DNA from: Rhizobiaceae bacterium
GTDB lineage: Bacteria; Pseudomonadota; Alphaproteobacteria; Rhizobiales; Rhizobiaceae
Assembly (NCBI GenBank): GCA_014238155.1
Contig: JABABQ010000014.1
Span: 1-64,000 of the forward strand
Direction of reading: 5' to 3'
DNA length: 64,000 nt
Shown here: positions 1-6,582 of the stretch, piece by piece
How positions within the stretch are numbered: the stretch's first letter is position 1
Layout: each line of letters opens with the position of its first letter
Position numbers and translations under genes: made by a program
The notes under the pieces: model-generated
Database searches by the model: none
What the model saw: the letters and a program-made list of their open reading frames with translations, nothing else
Told to the model about the DNA's origin: nothing

Positions 1-2
1 AC

Positions 3-101
3 GCCCTGTTCCAATACATCAACGGCTTCTACAACAGCCGCCGAAGACACTCAGCAATAGGAGGAATAGCACCCATCAAATTCGAACGACAAACGAGTTA
101 A
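3..101 (+). mobile_element. IS3-family transposase (orfB), 3' end only
   Basis: The window opens inside a reading frame encoding ALFQYINGFYNSRRRHSAIG followed by a short tail and TAA at 99-101. The Y-I-x-x-F-Y-N-x-R-R-x-H-S-x-I-G pattern and the following P-x-x-F-E are the typical C-terminus of the DDE transposase of IS3-family elements (established knowledge). Only the last 32 codons are present; the rest lies left of the window. The element appears to end about 38 bp further on, near 139, where a minus-strand gene is interrupted. Confidence 0.88.
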
Positions 102-313
102 ACGAGAACCGGATGCGGAATTAATTCGGGACAAGTCCAAAACCCTCTTGCTCTGGACCAGGTGACGCCAAATCCTCTGGCCACCACCCTGATCCGATCT
201 TTGAAATTTGATGATGCCGCTGTCAGATCCGCATATTCACGCGCCCAGCCTTGCATCTCGATTACGTCACTACTCGAACTCATTTCTTCATACTCAGATT
301 GGTGTTTGGACAT
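98..313 (-). pseudogene. Phage-type small helical protein truncated by the IS3 insertion
   Basis: The reading frame starts with ATG at 313 (MSKHQSEYEE) and gives about 58 native residues, including a basic R-I-R-V-V-A-R-G-F-G-V-T-W-S-R-A-R segment. It then runs into the IS end, adding about 13 foreign residues before a stop at 98. The basic segment resembles small putative DNA-binding proteins coded near cro in alphaproteobacterial prophages (weak recognition by eye). It is the third gene of a minus-strand run: Cro-like gene, 56-residue gene, this gene. It overlaps the end of the second. The true C-terminus is lost, so it is probably non-functional or altered. Confidence 0.55.
102..139. repeat. 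Probable right terminal end of the IS3-family element
   Basis: The stretch after the transposase stop ends in GGGACAAGTCCA at 128-139. Read on the minus strand this is TGGACTTGTCCC, which begins with TG as IS3-family ends do. The minus-strand gene at 98-313 loses its natural C-terminus exactly here, supporting an element boundary at about 139. The left end and target duplication are outside the window, so the border is inferred. Confidence 0.5.
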
Positions 314-464
314 CTCCGAACTTTTCCTTGCTACTTGTTTGGTAGCGAAGGAGACGATCAGGAGAATGGAATTGGAAATCAGGATCCACGTTGATTTCAG
401 AAACCGGCAAGGGTTGGAGCCCGAGTCGGAAACTTGGGATGAGGCGGCGCAGCGAGCCAGTCAT
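294..464 (-). CDS. Small hypothetical phage-type protein (56 aa)
   Basis: This short frame starts at ATG 464, overlapping the stop of the Cro-like gene as ATGA, and ends with TGA at 294-296. The predicted product begins MTGSLRRLIPSF and has no motif I recognise. Support comes from context only: translational coupling with cro upstream and overlap with the next gene downstream, as in phage early operons. It could be a spurious frame, but the tight packing favours a real gene. Confidence 0.5.
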   Translation of the reverse strand: MTGSLRRLIPSFRLGLQPLPVSEINVDPDFQFHSPDRLLRYQTSSKEKFGDVQTPI

Positions 465-664
465 GCAGCTGGCTCTTGCGTGGCATACCAGTCAGCAGGA
501 GTAACGACCCCTTGTGTTGCCTCATTGATGGCAAGAATGAATTTTCGAGAGGGAGTGCGAATACCATGTACCCATCGGTTCACGGCCGCCTGGGAAGCTC
601 CCACACGCATGCCAAAGGCTGCTTCACTCTCGCTGTTTTCAGACAGATACTGCTCTAAGGTCAT
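461..664 (-). CDS. Cro/YdaS-like antirepressor, HTH DNA-binding protein
   Basis: The 67-residue product begins MTLEQYLSENSESEAAFGMR and carries a helix-turn-helix (A-F-G-M-R-V-G-A-S-Q-A-A-V-N-R-W, about residues 16-31) typical of the YdaS/Cro family of phage regulators. The start at 664 is chosen because a longer frame to 835 would run through the operators and into the divergent repressor. A consensus TATAAT lies on this strand at 704-709, inside the operator at 709-719. It is divergent from the S24-type repressor at 757, the classic cI/cro layout. It should act as the lytic-side or excision-side repressor of the element. Confidence 0.82.
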   Translation of the reverse strand: MTLEQYLSENSESEAAFGMRVGASQAAVNRWVHGIRTPSRKFILAINEATQGVVTPADWYATQEPAA

Positions 665-675
665 GCGCCAAATAT

Positions 676-719
676 ACCAATATGGTTTTCTTTTGCAAGG
701 AAAATTATACCATATTGGT
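676..719. promoter_or_regulatory. Paired operators of the phage-type repressor with the divergent promoters
   Basis: ACCAATATGGT (676-686) and its exact reverse complement ACCATATTGGT (709-719) lie between the divergent cro-like and repressor genes. The second covers a perfect minus-strand TATAAT (704-709) that would drive the cro-like gene. On the plus strand TTGACG (722-727) and TAACGC (745-750), 17 bp apart, would start transcription at about the A of the repressor ATG. The same core, ACCA-N3-TGGT, recurs twice near 2950-2980, which supports repressor binding (inference). Confidence 0.75.
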
Positions 720-756
720 TTTTGACGCCAGAGCCCTTGGCGCATAACGCTTCTGC

Positions 757-1443
757 ATGACCTCACGTCTTGAAAAATATCGGAAACAGAAAAATCTTTC
801 GCAAGCCCAACTGGCGGAAATGGCCAGCACGTCACAGCCGCAAATAAACCGGCTGGAAAAGGGAGATCGGAAACTTACAGTCGAATGGGCTGAACGACTA
901 GCACCCTATTTGGAAATCGAACCTCAAAAACTCCTGTTTGGAAAGGCTGATACACCTGAGCCTAAATCCGAACTCAAAAAAATTAGGGAAGTGGGTTCGA
1001 TTCCAATTATTGGAGCAGTTAGAGCCGGAAGTTGGCTTGAAGTCGACCAACTCAATTACGAGGCTGATCAGGAACACAGACATATCCCGGCCCTGCTCGA
1101 TTATCCCTTAGACTGGCAGTACGCGTTCACCGTTGAAGGTGCGTCACTAAACAAACGCGCCGAGGAAGGGGATATTCTTCAATGTGTAGACCTGATTCAG
1201 TCTGGCCTCGATATTATTGATGGCGACTTGGTCATTGTGGAACGCACGCTCCATGATGGGGCGCTGATAGAAAGAACGGCCAAACTGGTTCGAAAAACTT
1301 CCGCTGGATTTGAGCTATGGCCTGAAAGCACTGATCCTGCCCATCAGTCGCCGATTGTCGTCAATGGCGCAGAAATGCACGAAGAGGTGCGTATCAAAGC
1401 TGTTGTAATATGGATCATGAAGAACCAATTCCGCAGGAGATAA
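757..1443 (+). CDS. Phage-type transcriptional repressor, XRE HTH plus S24 peptidase domain
   Basis: The product has 228 residues. An XRE-type helix-turn-helix sits at about 13-50 (L-S-Q-A-Q-L-A-E-M-A-S-T-S-Q-P-Q-I-N-R-L-E-K-G). A LexA/CI-like S24 domain covers about 85-225, with a probable nucleophile Ser in V-E-G-A-S-L-N-K and a Lys further on in A-K-L-V-R-K. Such proteins hold a prophage silent and cleave themselves after RecA-dependent SOS signalling (established for the family). No Shine-Dalgarno is visible, and the predicted promoter places the transcript start at the ATG, so the mRNA may be leaderless as for lambda cI (inference). It should bind the ACCA-N3-TGGT operators at 676-719 and 2947-2982. 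Confidence 0.9.
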   Translation: MTSRLEKYRKQKNLSQAQLAEMASTSQPQINRLEKGDRKLTVEWAERLAPYLEIEPQKLLFGKADTPEPKSELKKIREVGSIPIIGAVRAGSWLEVDQLNYEADQEHRHIPALLDYPLDWQYAFTVEGASLNKRAEEGDILQCVDLIQSGLDIIDGDLVIVERTLHDGALIERTAKLVRKTSAGFELWPESTDPAHQSPIVVNGAEMHEEVRIKAVVIWIMKNQFRRR

Positions 1444-1514
1444 TGCACCGTGGTCTTGGTGGCGTGTTTTAGGTGACGGCCATAAACGCAAGGTCCAAAA
1501 TTCAACATTGATCT

Positions 1515-2249
1515 TCATACGCTGTAGTTAAGTTGTTCGGCTATCATGTCAGTTTCCGGCTCGGGCATGCCCATAACAGCCAATTCATCAGCCCGTTCGT
1601 TCCCCTCGACACCCGCATGCCCCTTCACCCATTCAATGGTACAAGGCGTTTGCGAAAGCAATTTGTCAATTTCTTGCCAAAGGTCGACATTCTGCAAGGG
1701 TTTGTTCGGGCCTCGCTTCCATCCCTTCTTTTTCCACCCTTGACGCCAATGGTTACAGCCCTTGACCACGTATTGGCTATCGCTACAGATGGGCGTTGAA
1801 TATCGGTCATGCTTACCTTGGAGCCACCCAAGAGCTTCAATCACAGCTTGGACCTCCATTCGATTGTTGGTCGTATCGGCTTCACCGGAATAGTCACAGT
1901 GAATTTCTCGACCATCTCGATATACTGCAAATCCCCAGCCACCCGGCCCAGGATTGGGCTCACAAGCACCGTCAGTATAAATGATGATCTCAAAGGCGCG
2001 GTTAGTTGGTGCACTAGCAACGGGTTTTACCTTTTTGGCCGCTTCCGGTTTTCGCTCCGGAAGTTGATCTTGGATTTTTTGCAGGGCCAGGTGGCAGCTG
2101 TTTCCTTTGGTCGGGAACTTGACCCGAAGGGCAGATATTTTACAGGCAAAAAACAATACCTGCCGTTCGGATTTTGCAGATCTCACATCATAACCTGCTG
2201 CCTCCAACCAGTTCTTTAGCTTGGCCAATCCTTCTGGGAATTCATACAT
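1515..2249 (-). CDS. rnhA: Ribonuclease HI with an extra N-terminal region
   Basis: The C-terminal 145 residues are a clear RNase HI: Y-T-D-G-A-C-E-P-N-P-G-P-G-G-W-G, then T-T-N-N-R-M-E and S-D-S-Q-Y-V-V-K-G, and G-H-A-G-V-E-G-N-E-R-A-D-E-L-A. This keeps the D-E-D-D metal-binding residues. The enzyme cuts RNA in RNA-DNA hybrids. About 95 residues precede it, beginning MYEFPEGLAKLKNWLEAAG, and are not part of the core fold. The start at 2249 is chosen for the strong purine-rich GGAGAAGGGAG just upstream; an extra 27 codons further upstream look untranslated. It lies inside the integrative element, convergent with the repressor, so it is probably an element gene and not the housekeeping rnhA. 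Confidence 0.9.
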   Translation of the reverse strand: MYEFPEGLAKLKNWLEAAGYDVRSAKSERQVLFFACKISALRVKFPTKGNSCHLALQKIQDQLPERKPEAAKKVKPVASAPTNRAFEIIIYTDGACEPNPGPGGWGFAVYRDGREIHCDYSGEADTTNNRMEVQAVIEALGWLQGKHDRYSTPICSDSQYVVKGCNHWRQGWKKKGWKRGPNKPLQNVDLWQEIDKLLSQTPCTIEWVKGHAGVEGNERADELAVMGMPEPETDMIAEQLNYSV

Positions 2250-2946
2250 GGGGTACTCCCTTCTCCAATCATAGGTCCGCCAATAGAGCGGTGCGGGTAA
2301 TAAGAGATTGAACATCCCCATTTTCCACACCGACCTTTACGGCCACAGTTAATGTTGAGATGTGCGGTCCATTACTTTTCAGGACATCCGATTTTGCTGC
2401 TTACCAAGCACCCTTTGAGTGAAGCCGTTTCAAAAGGTGGTTCAGACCGAACCAATCATATTCCGTTGCCGCCCTGTTCGGTATCTGCCAAAAATTGTTG
2501 GCCGACAGATACACCCGCTCTTAGAGGCTAACTGCACACCGAGGCCAAAGCCTCTACCACCATGTTTGCGTAACAACATACGGTCCTCGCTTTCCGGTCC
2601 TTAGCCGAGGCCCCTTCGGGTTAGTGGTCAAACCCGCAAGAAGCACCCCATCAGATCAAGTGTGCGAATCCGAGGATCGCATTTTTCACCGCACTGTGGG
2701 TGAGCGCATGTGCACCCCAAAAACTCTAATTGACGTCCCAGTGGACAAACACAAGCCAGTGTGGGAACCGCCCACAAAAGTAGAACAAAACGTGATTCTT
2801 CGCCATGTACGTCGCATAAAGATTTGTCTATGTGGTGAGCGCCGCTAATTGGCTGCACACCATTGGTAATAACACGCCCTGCCCTCGAAAGAGCGTAGGG
2901 CTTTTTGATTTTATACCTCCGATTCACATTGCCTGACTAAAAATAT
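2250..2946. other. About 700 bp without a supported gene
   Basis: Short open frames exist on both strands, but none has a convincing ribosome binding site, recognisable motifs or overlap with neighbours. A clear plus-strand intrinsic terminator closes the stretch at 2876-2911. The region may therefore yield a non-coding transcript or be a degraded gene; I cannot decide from sequence alone. Confidence 0.5.
2876..2911 (+). terminator. Intrinsic terminator
   Basis: GCCCT at 2876-2880 pairs with AGGGC at 2897-2901. An inner CTC-GAAA-GAG tetraloop hairpin lies between them, and CTTTTTGATTTT follows. It would stop plus-strand transcription entering from the gene-poor stretch just before the operator-controlled promoter at 2959, insulating that promoter. 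Confidence 0.65.
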
Positions 2947-2987
2947 ACCATTTTGGTGTTGACTTGTACATACCATTTTGGTTTATT
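2947..2987 (+). promoter_or_regulatory. Element main promoter flanked by two repressor operators
   Basis: Two identical ACCATTTTGGT boxes lie at 2947-2957 and 2972-2982. A TTGACT -35 sits between them at 2959-2964, and TTTATT, a plausible -10, follows at 2982-2987 with 17-bp spacing. The boxes share ACCA-N3-TGGT with the operators beside the repressor gene. The promoter would drive the ten-gene operon ending in the integrase and would be shut by the same repressor. Confidence 0.72.
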
Positions 2988-3019
2988 CCGTCATCACTTC
3001 AATGACACGGGCAATTCCG

Positions 3020-3325
3020 ATGCAGGCAAAATTCTTCATTCAACCGCATGAAAAGCTGCTCATCGAGCAGGAGTGGAATGACCGCGAGAGCGTGTTTGGC
3101 GAGGCTCTGAATGGTCCGCTGACCTTTGAGAGAGCCAGAGAAGAATTTGCACAGGACGGCAATGAGGTTCGTGCTCTTGGTCTTGATCCGGTTGGATTGA
3201 ACGTTGAGGACGTTACCGAAAATTTGGCTCCCCGGCCCAAGCCTGAAGAACCATTCTGGGCTGATGAGATTCGCATGGATGCAGATCAACGGCATGAGCG
3301 GTCTTTCCGCCAGCCGGTTTTGTGA
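3020..3325 (+). CDS. Hypothetical element protein, first gene of the main operon (101 aa)
   Basis: I do not recognise the product. It is acidic, with a helical N-terminal part (MQAKFFIQPHEKLLIEQEW) and a proline-rich region near the C-terminus. In-frame ATG codons occur at 3002 and 3020; 3020 is preferred because it leaves room for a leader behind the promoter at 2959-2987, though the upstream ATG is possible. It overlaps the next gene by GTGA. Position as first gene under repressor control suggests an early function such as replication or excision (inference). Confidence 0.6.
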   Translation: MQAKFFIQPHEKLLIEQEWNDRESVFGEALNGPLTFERAREEFAQDGNEVRALGLDPVGLNVEDVTENLAPRPKPEEPFWADEIRMDADQRHERSFRQPVL

Positions 3326-3447
3326 GGGCGGCGGTTATGAACAAAACCCCTCCCCCTTGGAAAGATATTTTCATGCTGTCGCTTTTTGGCCTGTCGAGTG
3401 TGATCGTTTTTTGGACCGGCCTGGCACTTGTGAGCGCGCTGTCATGA
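3322..3447 (+). CDS. Small single-pass membrane protein (41 aa)
   Basis: A GTG at 3322 overlaps the preceding stop (GTGA). The product ends with a strongly hydrophobic stretch (I-F-M-L-S-L-F-G-L-S-S-V-I-V-F-W, then T-G-L-A-L-V) that would span the membrane once. An in-frame ATG at 3337 is an alternative start. The stop overlaps the next start as ATGA. Function unknown; small membrane proteins of this kind are common in phage and plasmid early operons. Confidence 0.5.
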   Translation: MRAAVMNKTPPPWKDIFMLSLFGLSSVIVFWTGLALVSALS

Positions 3448-3521
3448 GCGAAGACCCAGAGGGAGCTGCAGAGTTTGTTGGGCTGAGCATGGAGCAGATG
3501 AAGGCTGGAGCTGCTTCGTGA
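3444..3521 (+). CDS. Very small hypothetical protein (25 aa)
   Basis: The frame MSEDPEGAAEFVG...AAS starts in an ATGA overlap with the upstream membrane-protein gene and ends in a GTGA overlap with the next gene. It is acidic and has no recognisable motif. The case for a real gene rests only on overlapping at both ends; it may instead just be a translational relay. Confidence 0.35.
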   Translation: MSEDPEGAAEFVGLSMEQMKAGAAS

Positions 3522-3958
3522 GCCAGTCCTACCCATTGATGTGGCCGGCAGGACGTCCAAGGCGCTCGTATTTTGAACGCAAGAGCGCACCGTTCAGCTC
3601 CAAACGCGCCAATGGATATCGCTCGCAGCTGACAATCAATAAAGCTGTCGAACGGTTGATGATCGAACTCGACAGGTTGGGCGTCAGTTCGGAAATTCTA
3701 TCCACCAACCTGCTGCTTCGTTTGGATGGTCTCCCAAGGTCTGGGCAAGGGGAGCCCGCCGACTCTGGAGTCTGCTTGTACTTTGAGCTGAAGGGTAAGG
3801 AAATCGCCAATCTGGTCGAAACTCGGTGTGTCTGGCTGTCGATCAAAGGGGGTGGAATGCCATCTGTCCTCATTTCTGGTGATGCCTTGGTCACCTATCA
3901 GGGGGAGCCCAGCAAACCGGAGCCGTATGAGGCCCCAGCAAAGAGGAAAACGCCATGA
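3518..3958 (+). CDS. Hypothetical element protein (146 aa)
   Basis: The start is a GTG at 3518 overlapping the previous stop. The N-terminal part is basic (R-P-R-R-S-Y-F-E-R-K). A middle region with helices and strands follows (V-C-L-Y-F-E-L-K-G-K-E-I-A-N), then a proline- and lysine-rich tail. I do not recognise the family. It overlaps the following gene by ATGA. Basic ends and early-operon position would suit a nucleic-acid-binding or replication accessory protein, but that is a guess. Confidence 0.6.
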   Translation: MSQSYPLMWPAGRPRRSYFERKSAPFSSKRANGYRSQLTINKAVERLMIELDRLGVSSEILSTNLLLRLDGLPRSGQGEPADSGVCLYFELKGKEIANLVETRCVWLSIKGGGMPSVLISGDALVTYQGEPSKPEPYEAPAKRKTP

Positions 3959-4302
3959 CCTATCAGAGCAAACCTCTCTTGCGCCCTACCGGCGCAGATC
4001 ACGCCACAGCACGCGATACGATCCATGGTGTGTTGCTCGCTGCCACAGAGACCGGTGCAAAGGCGGTGGGTTGCACGGGAGCTTCATTTGTCACGTCCTC
4101 AATGGGCATTTGGATGGAAGAGCTGGCCGAGCTTGATGGCAGGGCCACGGCCAAATTTCTGAATGCCCCTGCAACACTCGCAGACCCTTCATCCAGCCAC
4201 GGCAAAAAGATAGCCGCAGAGAAGAAGCGCCGATCTGCTGTTGAGACGTTATTCCAAGCCGTCAACCTCGACATGTCAGTCGACGGCGATCCGAAACACT
4301 GA
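3955..4302 (+). CDS. Hypothetical element protein (115 aa)
   Basis: Begins in an ATGA overlap with the preceding gene (MTYQSKPLLRPTGADH). The middle is alanine-rich and predicted helical; a lysine/arginine cluster (H-G-K-K-I-A-A-E-K-K-R-R) lies at about residues 82-93. No family recognised. A gap of 19 bp separates it from the next gene, the only clear spacing in this operon. Confidence 0.6.
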   Translation: MTYQSKPLLRPTGADHATARDTIHGVLLAATETGAKAVGCTGASFVTSSMGIWMEELAELDGRATAKFLNAPATLADPSSSHGKKIAAEKKRRSAVETLFQAVNLDMSVDGDPKH

Positions 4303-4321
4303 ATCGAGAACAGAGGTATTC

Positions 4322-4714
4322 ATGCCGGCACCAAAATACACCCAAGATCAGTTTGATGAAATGGCGGCTTTGAGAAAGCAAGGACTATCGCATCGGGCGA
4401 TTGGGGTTCGACTGGGAATGTCCGCTAGCGCGGTTTCCTGGCATTGCCTTCGTTTGGGAGCTGACAGCCCAAACACCAAAACAAATCTTCCTGCAAATGG
4501 CGGTCCAATGAGCTGCACACGTAACGGCGTGTTCGTTCGGCGCTTCACAAAAGAGGAAGACCGAAAGCTATTGGGTATGGAAGCTACAGGCGCATCCGTG
4601 GCGCAAATGGCGAAACAACTGGGCAGAAGATGGAATTCAACTCGAGGGCGCTTGATGACACTGGCACGACACCAAGAGCGAGCCGAAAATCAGCATCAGC
4701 AAAAATGGACCTGA
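4322..4714 (+). CDS. Helix-turn-helix DNA-binding protein (130 aa)
   Basis: Two HTH-like segments are visible. One is at about residues 8-40 (Q-F-D-E-M-A-A-L-R-K-Q-G-L-S-H-R-A-I-G-V-R-L-G-M-S), the second at about 76-112 (F-T-K-E-E-D-R-K-L-L-G-M-E-A-T-G-A-S-V-A-Q-M-A-K-Q-L-G-R-R). Both resemble homeodomain-like or sigma-70 region-4-like folds as found in GcrA-type proteins. AGAGG precedes the ATG at a normal distance. It probably regulates transcription from the element; targets are unknown. Confidence 0.7.
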   Translation: MPAPKYTQDQFDEMAALRKQGLSHRAIGVRLGMSASAVSWHCLRLGADSPNTKTNLPANGGPMSCTRNGVFVRRFTKEEDRKLLGMEATGASVAQMAKQLGRRWNSTRGRLMTLARHQERAENQHQQKWT

Positions 4715-4839
4715 TGGAGTCGATGGAAAATCCCTTTGACCAGAATAAACACGGCCTTTGGTGCACCGTTTTCGGTCATCACGCAGCCGCCGAACGGCAC
4801 CTTAAAGACAAAGACTATCCGACGCCGAGGCAGCCATGA
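4705..4839 (+). CDS. Small hypothetical protein (44 aa)
   Basis: The ATG at 4705 lies inside the end of the HTH gene and the stop overlaps the next ATG (ATGA at 4836). The product MDLMESMENPFDQNKHGLWC... holds one Cys and several His residues (W-C-T-V-F-G-H-H), which might bind metal, but no family is recognised. Support is mainly from coupling at both ends. Confidence 0.45.
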   Translation: MDLMESMENPFDQNKHGLWCTVFGHHAAAERHLKDKDYPTPRQP

Positions 4840-5102
4840 CCAAGTCCCGAATGCAAATCATCGGCGAACAATCCACCGCCCAGGCGATCAAGGAAATTGT
4901 TGTGCCCACGTCCGACGCCGGCGGCGAGGTTGCCGATGTCATGGTCATCCTGGAGGGCGTGGTGGCTGGCGTGTTGATTGCCATGTTCCACGACCCCCGC
5001 AAGGCTGCCCACATACTCAATGAAGGCCTGCTGGAGGGGATTGAGCAGCGCATCGCCCATGTCGAAGCCGGGCGTCGCCAGGAGGCCAGCAAAAAGCCAT
5101 GA
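4836..5102 (+). CDS. Hypothetical element protein (88 aa)
   Basis: Starts in an ATGA overlap and ends in an ATGA overlap with the AlpA-like gene. The centre is very hydrophobic (V-A-D-V-M-V-I-L-E-G-V-V-A-G-V-L-I-A-M-F) and the C-terminal half is helical and basic. It might be membrane-associated or simply an all-helical core. Family not recognised. Base composition from here through the integrase is visibly richer in GC than the preceding genes. Confidence 0.6.
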   Translation: MTKSRMQIIGEQSTAQAIKEIVVPTSDAGGEVADVMVILEGVVAGVLIAMFHDPRKAAHILNEGLLEGIEQRIAHVEAGRRQEASKKP

Positions 5103-5383
5103 GCCGCGCCTATCCGCCAGATTTCTGCACTGCCGCCACCATGGCCTATATGCTCGATCTGGCGGAATCGACATTCAACGCCTATGTCGCCAATGGCCAT
5201 ATTCCGCCCGCCACTCCGGTCGGCAAAAAGCGCCTGTGGAATCGCATGAAAGTCCTGGAGGCCCTTGACGCCTCGCAAAATCAGGGGCGGGATGGGCCAG
5301 CCGCCGAGGATATACGGAGAGGATTTAATGCCAAAAGCAAAACCGGACCCAAAATCAATTCGGGGCAAAGTGAGCCTGCCTAA
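5099..5383 (+). CDS. AlpA/excisionase-like HTH protein (94 aa)
   Basis: The product begins MSRAYPPDFCTAATMAYMLD. Its segment T-A-A-T-M-A-Y-M-L-D-L-A-E-S-T-F-N-A-Y-V followed by G-H-I-P-P-A-T-P-V-G-K-K-R-L-W-N resembles the winged HTH of AlpA/MerR-like excisionase regulators placed next to phage integrases. Such proteins activate or direct excision (family knowledge). The 3' end overlaps the integrase by 56 bp, linking the expression of both. Confidence 0.68.
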   Translation: MSRAYPPDFCTAATMAYMLDLAESTFNAYVANGHIPPATPVGKKRLWNRMKVLEALDASQNQGRDGPAAEDIRRGFNAKSKTGPKINSGQSEPA

Positions 5384-6395
5384 AGGTGTCCATGCGCGGC
5401 AGGCCAATGGCAAGATCTATTACAGCCACCAGCTGCACCGCAACACGTCCCGGGCCGGGCCGCGCACGTCCATCCATTTCACCCCGCAGGATCCCGAGTT
5501 CTGGGCCATCTGCGCGCAGCTGAACGGCGAGGCGGCCAGCAATCCGCCGGGCACGGTCAATGCCCTGATTGCCCGCTATCAGACAAGCGCCCGCTATCTG
5601 AACCTCAAACCCAACACCCAGCGCGACTATGATTTTTACCTGCGCGGCATCGGCAATGTCTTTGGCGAAAGAGACGTTGACGAGCTGACCGCCGCCGACG
5701 TCCAGGCCATGTATGATGCCCTGGTGGTTGATACGCCGGTCAAGGCAAAAAAATCGATTGCCGTAATGCGAGCGCTTTATGCCTTTGCCGTGCCACGCGG
5801 ATTGGCGGCGCGCAATCCGGCCGTGGCCGATTTTGACCTGATAAGGCACAAGCCCCAGGGCGCGCCCCCATGGCCCCAATGGGCCTTTGATGTGGTCGAT
5901 CGCCACGCCCGCTGGGAAGTCAAAACCTTTGTCGCCTTGGCGCTTTATACCGGCCAGCGCACCAGCGACGTGGTGCGCATGAAGCCGACCGACATTGCCG
6001 GCAATAAATTGCGGGTGGTGACGGAAAAAACCGGGCGGCAATTGTGGATCCCCATCCACCGCGAACTGGCCCCGGCCATCCTGCAATGCCGCCAGCGCGG
6101 CAATCGGCCATTCATCCATTCACCCGACGGCAGCGCCATGTCTCCGGACACATTCCGCGCCCTTTATGACCGCCAGCGGACAAAGCCGGAATTTGCCGAT
6201 TTCAAACCAAACCGCATCACCCCCCACGGCTTGCGCAAATGCGCCGTGGTCAAGCTGCGCGAGGCGGCGGTGGAAAAGGAAGACATCGGCCTGCTAGTCG
6301 GCATGTCACCGCCAATGGTGGAACATTACAGCAAGGGCTGGGACCAGCAGCAGCGCGTCGATGAGGCGGTGAAACTATGGGAAGCCAATGGTTGA
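5328..6395 (+). CDS. int: Tyrosine recombinase (phage integrase)
   Basis: The product has 355 residues. A core-binding SAM-like domain covers about 65-165 and the catalytic domain about 180-350. Catalytic residues are visible: Arg in Y-T-G-Q-R-T-S-D-V-V, His and Arg in T-P-H-G-L-R-K, and the Tyr in V-E-H-Y-S-K-G. ATG 5328 has GGAGAGG upstream; an in-frame ATG at 5265 is less likely. The enzyme would integrate and excise the element. The gene ends 113 bp before a tRNA-Gln gene, and two direct repeats that could be arm-type sites lie between them. Confidence 0.93.
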   Translation: MPKAKPDPKSIRGKVSLPKGVHARQANGKIYYSHQLHRNTSRAGPRTSIHFTPQDPEFWAICAQLNGEAASNPPGTVNALIARYQTSARYLNLKPNTQRDYDFYLRGIGNVFGERDVDELTAADVQAMYDALVVDTPVKAKKSIAVMRALYAFAVPRGLAARNPAVADFDLIRHKPQGAPPWPQWAFDVVDRHARWEVKTFVALALYTGQRTSDVVRMKPTDIAGNKLRVVTEKTGRQLWIPIHRELAPAILQCRQRGNRPFIHSPDGSAMSPDTFRALYDRQRTKPEFADFKPNRITPHGLRKCAVVKLREAAVEKEDIGLLVGMSPPMVEHYSKGWDQQQRVDEAVKLWEANG

Positions 6396-6437
6396 CGCGG
6401 CGCCCCGCAGGGTCTATCTGACACCGGCTTAACCGCT

Positions 6438-6472
6438 TCAATTGTACAAATTTGTTATCTCAATTGTACAAA
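6438..6472. repeat. Pair of 13-bp direct repeats between integrase and tRNA
   Basis: TCAATTGTACAAA occurs at 6438-6450 and again at 6460-6472, a start-to-start distance of 22 bp (about two helical turns). Each copy contains the palindrome TTGTACAA. Position between int and the tRNA suits integrase or excisionase arm-binding sites (inference). Confidence 0.5.
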
Positions 6473-6508
6473 AAAAATGTGAAATCGTTTAAAAGCAACG
6501 GTTTACAC

Positions 6509-6582
6509 TGGGGAATAGGTTAACGGTAGACCCACGGACTCTGACTCCGTTAGTCCTGGTTCGAATCCAGGTTCCCCAGCCA
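6509..6582 (+). tRNA. tRNA-Gln (anticodon CTG)
   Basis: A full cloverleaf can be folded. The acceptor stem is TGGGGAA/TTCCCCA (6509-6515 with 6572-6578). The anticodon stem is ACGGA/TCCGT with loop CTCTGAC, giving anticodon CTG. The T-arm contains GGTTCGAATCC, discriminator G and an encoded CCA at 6580-6582. The length is 74 nt. It reads CAG codons. The integrase is directly upstream of the 5' end, not downstream of the 3' end. Confidence 0.95.

Noticed and set aside
162-725. Long plus-strand open frame (187 codons) across the cro region
   Set aside because: It is antisense to the Cro-like gene and its downstream partners, crosses the operators and has no ribosome binding site or recognisable protein features.
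665-835. N-terminal extension of the Cro-like gene to 835
   Set aside because: It would translate the operator region and overlap the divergent repressor; the HTH protein begins naturally at 664.
3204-3521. 105-codon plus-strand frame overlapping the first operon genes
   Set aside because: It overlaps two better-coupled frames by more than 100 bp; only its last 25 codons, starting at an ATGA overlap, are kept as a small gene.
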